Source of the DNA: Myxococcota bacterium
GTDB lineage: Bacteria > Myxococcota_A > Polyangia > Polyangiales > Polyangiaceae
Direction: 5' to 3'
Assembly (NCBI GenBank): GCA_963169915.1
Contig: CAUJEM010000019.1
Location: 1 to 64,000, forward strand
DNA length: 64,000 nt
Below the pieces are notes generated by a model. That model worked only from the letters and a program-made list of their open reading frames with translations, ran no database searches and was not told where the DNA came from. Made by a program: the position numbers and the translations under genes. Shown one piece after another: positions 62,074 to 64,000 of the stretch (within the stretch, counting starts at the first letter, position 1; the number at the start of each line of letters is the position of its first letter).

Positions 62074-64000
62074 ATGCAGCACCCGCCGCAGCCAGCTCCC
62101 CTGGCGCCTCGCTGGCGCGGGAAGCTGCTCGCGAGGTGCTGCTGCGCGCTGCTCGGCGTGCTGGGGCTCGCGCCCCTCGTCCTCGTCGCCGCGCTGCAGT
62201 CGGCCTGGGTTCAGGGCCGCATCGCCGCCGAGCTGAGCCAGGCGCTGCGGCTGCGGCTCGGGCTCGAGGCGCGCTTCGAGACGACGGCGAGCCTGTGGCC
62301 GCTCTCCGCCACGATGACCCACCTGGTGGTCGCCTCGAACGACGGCGGACCGCCCGCCTTGACGGCCGAGCGCGCCGTGCTCCGACCCAGGCTGCTGGCG
62401 CTGCTGTCGGGCCAGCTCGACCTCGGCGACGTGGAGCTGAGCGGGGTCCGGGGGCGCGCGGTCGTGCTCCAGGGCGAGCTCGTGAACGTGGACCTGCGGC
62501 GCCCCACGCCGAGCGGCCCCAGCAGCCGGCCCACGCGCGCGCCCTTTCGCCGGCTCTCGGTTCAGGGAGGAGGCTTCGAGCTCGAGCTCGACGGCCTCGT
62601 GGCGCACTTGGGCGAGCTGCGGGCGGAGGCGACGGGCGACGCTGGCCCCAGCGTCTCTTTCGCGCTGCAGCTCGCGGAGTCCAGCACGTGGCGGGTGCGA
62701 CCCGCGGTGGGCTACGTGGCCGACGAGCGGGTGCCGTACCAAGCCGTCGACGAAGACGCGCTCTGCCACCTCGAGCTCCGGGGACGCTGGGATCCTTCCG
62801 GGCTGACGCTCGAGCGCCTGGAGCTCTCGGGGCTCGCCGACGGCTCGGTGGCCAGCGGGACCGCGCCGCGCTGCGCGGGCAGCGCGCCCGCCGATCCTCG
62901 GCGCCTCAGCGTCCTCGCCGAGGGCGTGGAGGTCCGGCTACGAGATCAGGCGCCGCCCATGGTCTCCGGGCGGGTCGCGGCACGCGTACCGCTCGATCTC
63001 GCGGCCCGCGTCGGGTTCGAGCCGGTGGTGGGCGGCTGGGCCTCGCTCGACGCCACGCTGCGCTGGGACGGCACGACCCGGCTCCCCGCGCTCGAGGGCG
63101 AGCTGCGCGGAGACGAGCTCACGCTCGGCAGTCGTCACCTCGGGCGGCAGGTGCGCGGCCGCGTGCTCATCGCCGACGACGTCATCGAGCTCCCGGAGCT
63201 CGAGGTCGGCATCGCCGACGCCTCCACGCGCCTCACCGACGTCACCATCGAGCCCTTCGCTCCCGGCATCGCGCTGCGCGCGCGTCGCGTCGACGGCCGA
63301 GGCGCCACCTTCCCAGGGCTGATGCGGGACCTCGGCGTCACGCCGAGCACCATCGTGCAGTGGAACCTCGACACGGTGGCCGTGGAGGACTTCGGCGGGA
63401 CCATCGAGCCGCTGCAGCTCGACGGTCGGATGCGCGTCGAGACGAGCGACTTCATGGTGCTCGACCGCGCCTGGCACTCGCCGGCGCGGCGGCGCATGGT
63501 GGGCGTGGCCCGCGCCACCGTCACGGGCAAGCTGGGCGTCCGCCCGAACGCCTTCATCATCTACGACACTCAAGCGCGCTTCGGGAACAGTCAGCTCTTC
63601 GCGGAGCTCGTGTCCATCGGCTTCGACACGCGCCTCCACATCATCGCGGGACGGAGCTCTACGCTCGATCTCGCCGACATCAGCCCGCTCGTCACGCTCG
63701 AGCTGGCGGGGCGGGCCAAGCTCGGAGCGGAGCTCGAGGGCCCAGGCGCCGATCCGCTCCTGCTCGGGGAGCTGTCGGTCCAAGGGCTGGTCTTGGGCGG
63801 CTTCCCGCTCGGCGACATCACCAAGAGCCAAGCCAAGTTCCGGCCGCTCGCGCTCGAGCTGACGGCGATCGAGGGGAAGAAGGGGGACAGCCTGTTTCAC
63901 TTGCCCTGGCTCCGGCTGGCCTTCGACGAGGGCTCCACCGTGCTCCTGGACGCCACCGTGCAGAGCGAGCGGATGGGGCTGCGCGATCTCCTGACGATGC
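62074..64000 (+). CDS. AsmA/TamB-like envelope protein, 3' truncated
   Basis: At least 642 residues, open to the window edge. A single N-terminal membrane anchor (LLARCCCALLGVLGLAPLVLVAAL) is followed by a long beta-rich region with repeated short strands such as LRPRLLALLSGQLDLGDVELSGVRGR, typical of AsmA/TamB/DUF748-like bridge proteins that move lipids between inner and outer membranes. Later parts show the alternating hydrophobic pattern (LELAGRAKLGAELEGPGADPLLLGELSVQGLVL). The C-terminal DUF490 that would distinguish TamB from AsmA lies outside the window. Confidence 0.75.
   Translation, partial: MQHPPQPAPLAPRWRGKLLARCCCALLGVLGLAPLVLVAALQSAWVQGRIAAELSQALRLRLGLEARFETTASLWPLSATMTHLVVASNDGGPPALTAERAVLRPRLLALLSGQLDLGDVELSGVRGRAVVLQGELVNVDLRRPTPSGPSSRPTRAPFRRLSVQGGGFELELDGLVAHLGELRAEATGDAGPSVSFALQLAESSTWRVRPAVGYVADERVPYQAVDEDALCHLELRGRWDPSGLTLERLELSGLADGSVASGTAPRCAGSAPADPRRLSVLAEGVEVRLRDQAPPMVSGRVAARVPLDLAARVGFEPVVGGWASLDATLRWDGTTRLPALEGELRGDELTLGSRHLGRQVRGRVLIADDVIELPELEVGIADASTRLTDVTIEPFAPGIALRARRVDGRGATFPGLMRDLGVTPSTIVQWNLDTVAVEDFGGTIEPLQLDGRMRVETSDFMVLDRAWHSPARRRMVGVARATVTGKLGVRPNAFIIYDTQARFGNSQLFAELVSIGFDTRLHIIAGRSSTLDLADISPLVTLELAGRAKLGAELEGPGADPLLLGELSVQGLVLGGFPLGDITKSQAKFRPLALELTAIEGKKGDSLFHLPWLRLAFDEGSTVLLDATVQSERMGLRDLLTM

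Overview
The window is very GC-rich, strongly G/C-biased at third codon positions and densely packed. It looks like chromosomal DNA from a myxobacterium (phylum Myxococcota, probably Polyangia/Sorangiineae-like). This is inferred from a MYXO-CTERM-type sorting tail, very large Ser/Thr kinase-ATPase-TPR proteins, Gly/Ala-linker lipoproteins, a VWA lipoprotein, a Cys-rich formylglycine-generating-enzyme-like lipoprotein and a Cys-type CcmE. No rRNA, phage, insertion sequence or CRISPR array is visible. Most of the content is core or conserved accessory.

Layout. 1-5.3 kb: a 5'-truncated kinase/AAA/TPR protein and a patatin. 5.3-10.4 kb: DoxX, a metallophosphoesterase, a TPR protein, a DUF2156 protein and a MutS-like ATPase that is translationally coupled to class I fumarase (10.4-12.1 kb). 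12.1-17.9 kb: a UvrD/PcrA helicase, a DUF4272 protein with a striking His-rich insert, a VWA lipoprotein and a zinc-ribbon/PEGA-like membrane protein. 17.9-24.3 kb: grpE, dnaK and a giant kinase-like/AAA/TPR protein whose start overlaps the dnaK stop. 24.4-26.3 kb: dnaA and a long intergenic region with paired DnaA boxes. 26.3-35 kb: outer-membrane proteins, small membrane proteins, ccmE, tRNA-Gln, an ECF sigma factor with a membrane partner, lipoproteins and a MYXO-CTERM beta-helix protein. 35.4-37.1 kb: a disrupted FGE-domain lipoprotein gene. 37.3-44.5 kb: a Rieske oxygenase, a PP2C phosphatase, an RlmN-like methylase, a GYF/GAF protein and a large radical-SAM fusion. 44.5-52.6 kb: EttA, TerC, MFS, membrane pyrophosphatase, LrgB/LrgA and FKBP. 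52.7-64 kb: a Spy-like protein, two hotdog thioesterases, a YggU protein, a diheme cytochrome lipoprotein, ArgG, a nucleotide-sugar dehydrogenase, an alpha/beta-hydrolase-like protein, an ABC1/UbiB kinase, an HD protein and a truncated AsmA/TamB-like protein.

Two observations stand out. First, a TAGGCT-like hexamer (TAnnnT) lies 5-9 nt upstream of many start codons, and also upstream of the tRNA. This is the spacing expected for a -10 box driving leaderless transcripts. Second, the grpE-dnaK-giant-kinase cluster couples the chaperone directly to a signalling ATPase whose kinase domain has lost canonical metal-binding residues (HRD...S for N, DFC for DFG). This suggests an undescribed chaperone-linked pseudokinase/STAND module. 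Start codons were often moved inward from the longest open frame, using ATG position, signal peptide, family start or the -10 spacing.
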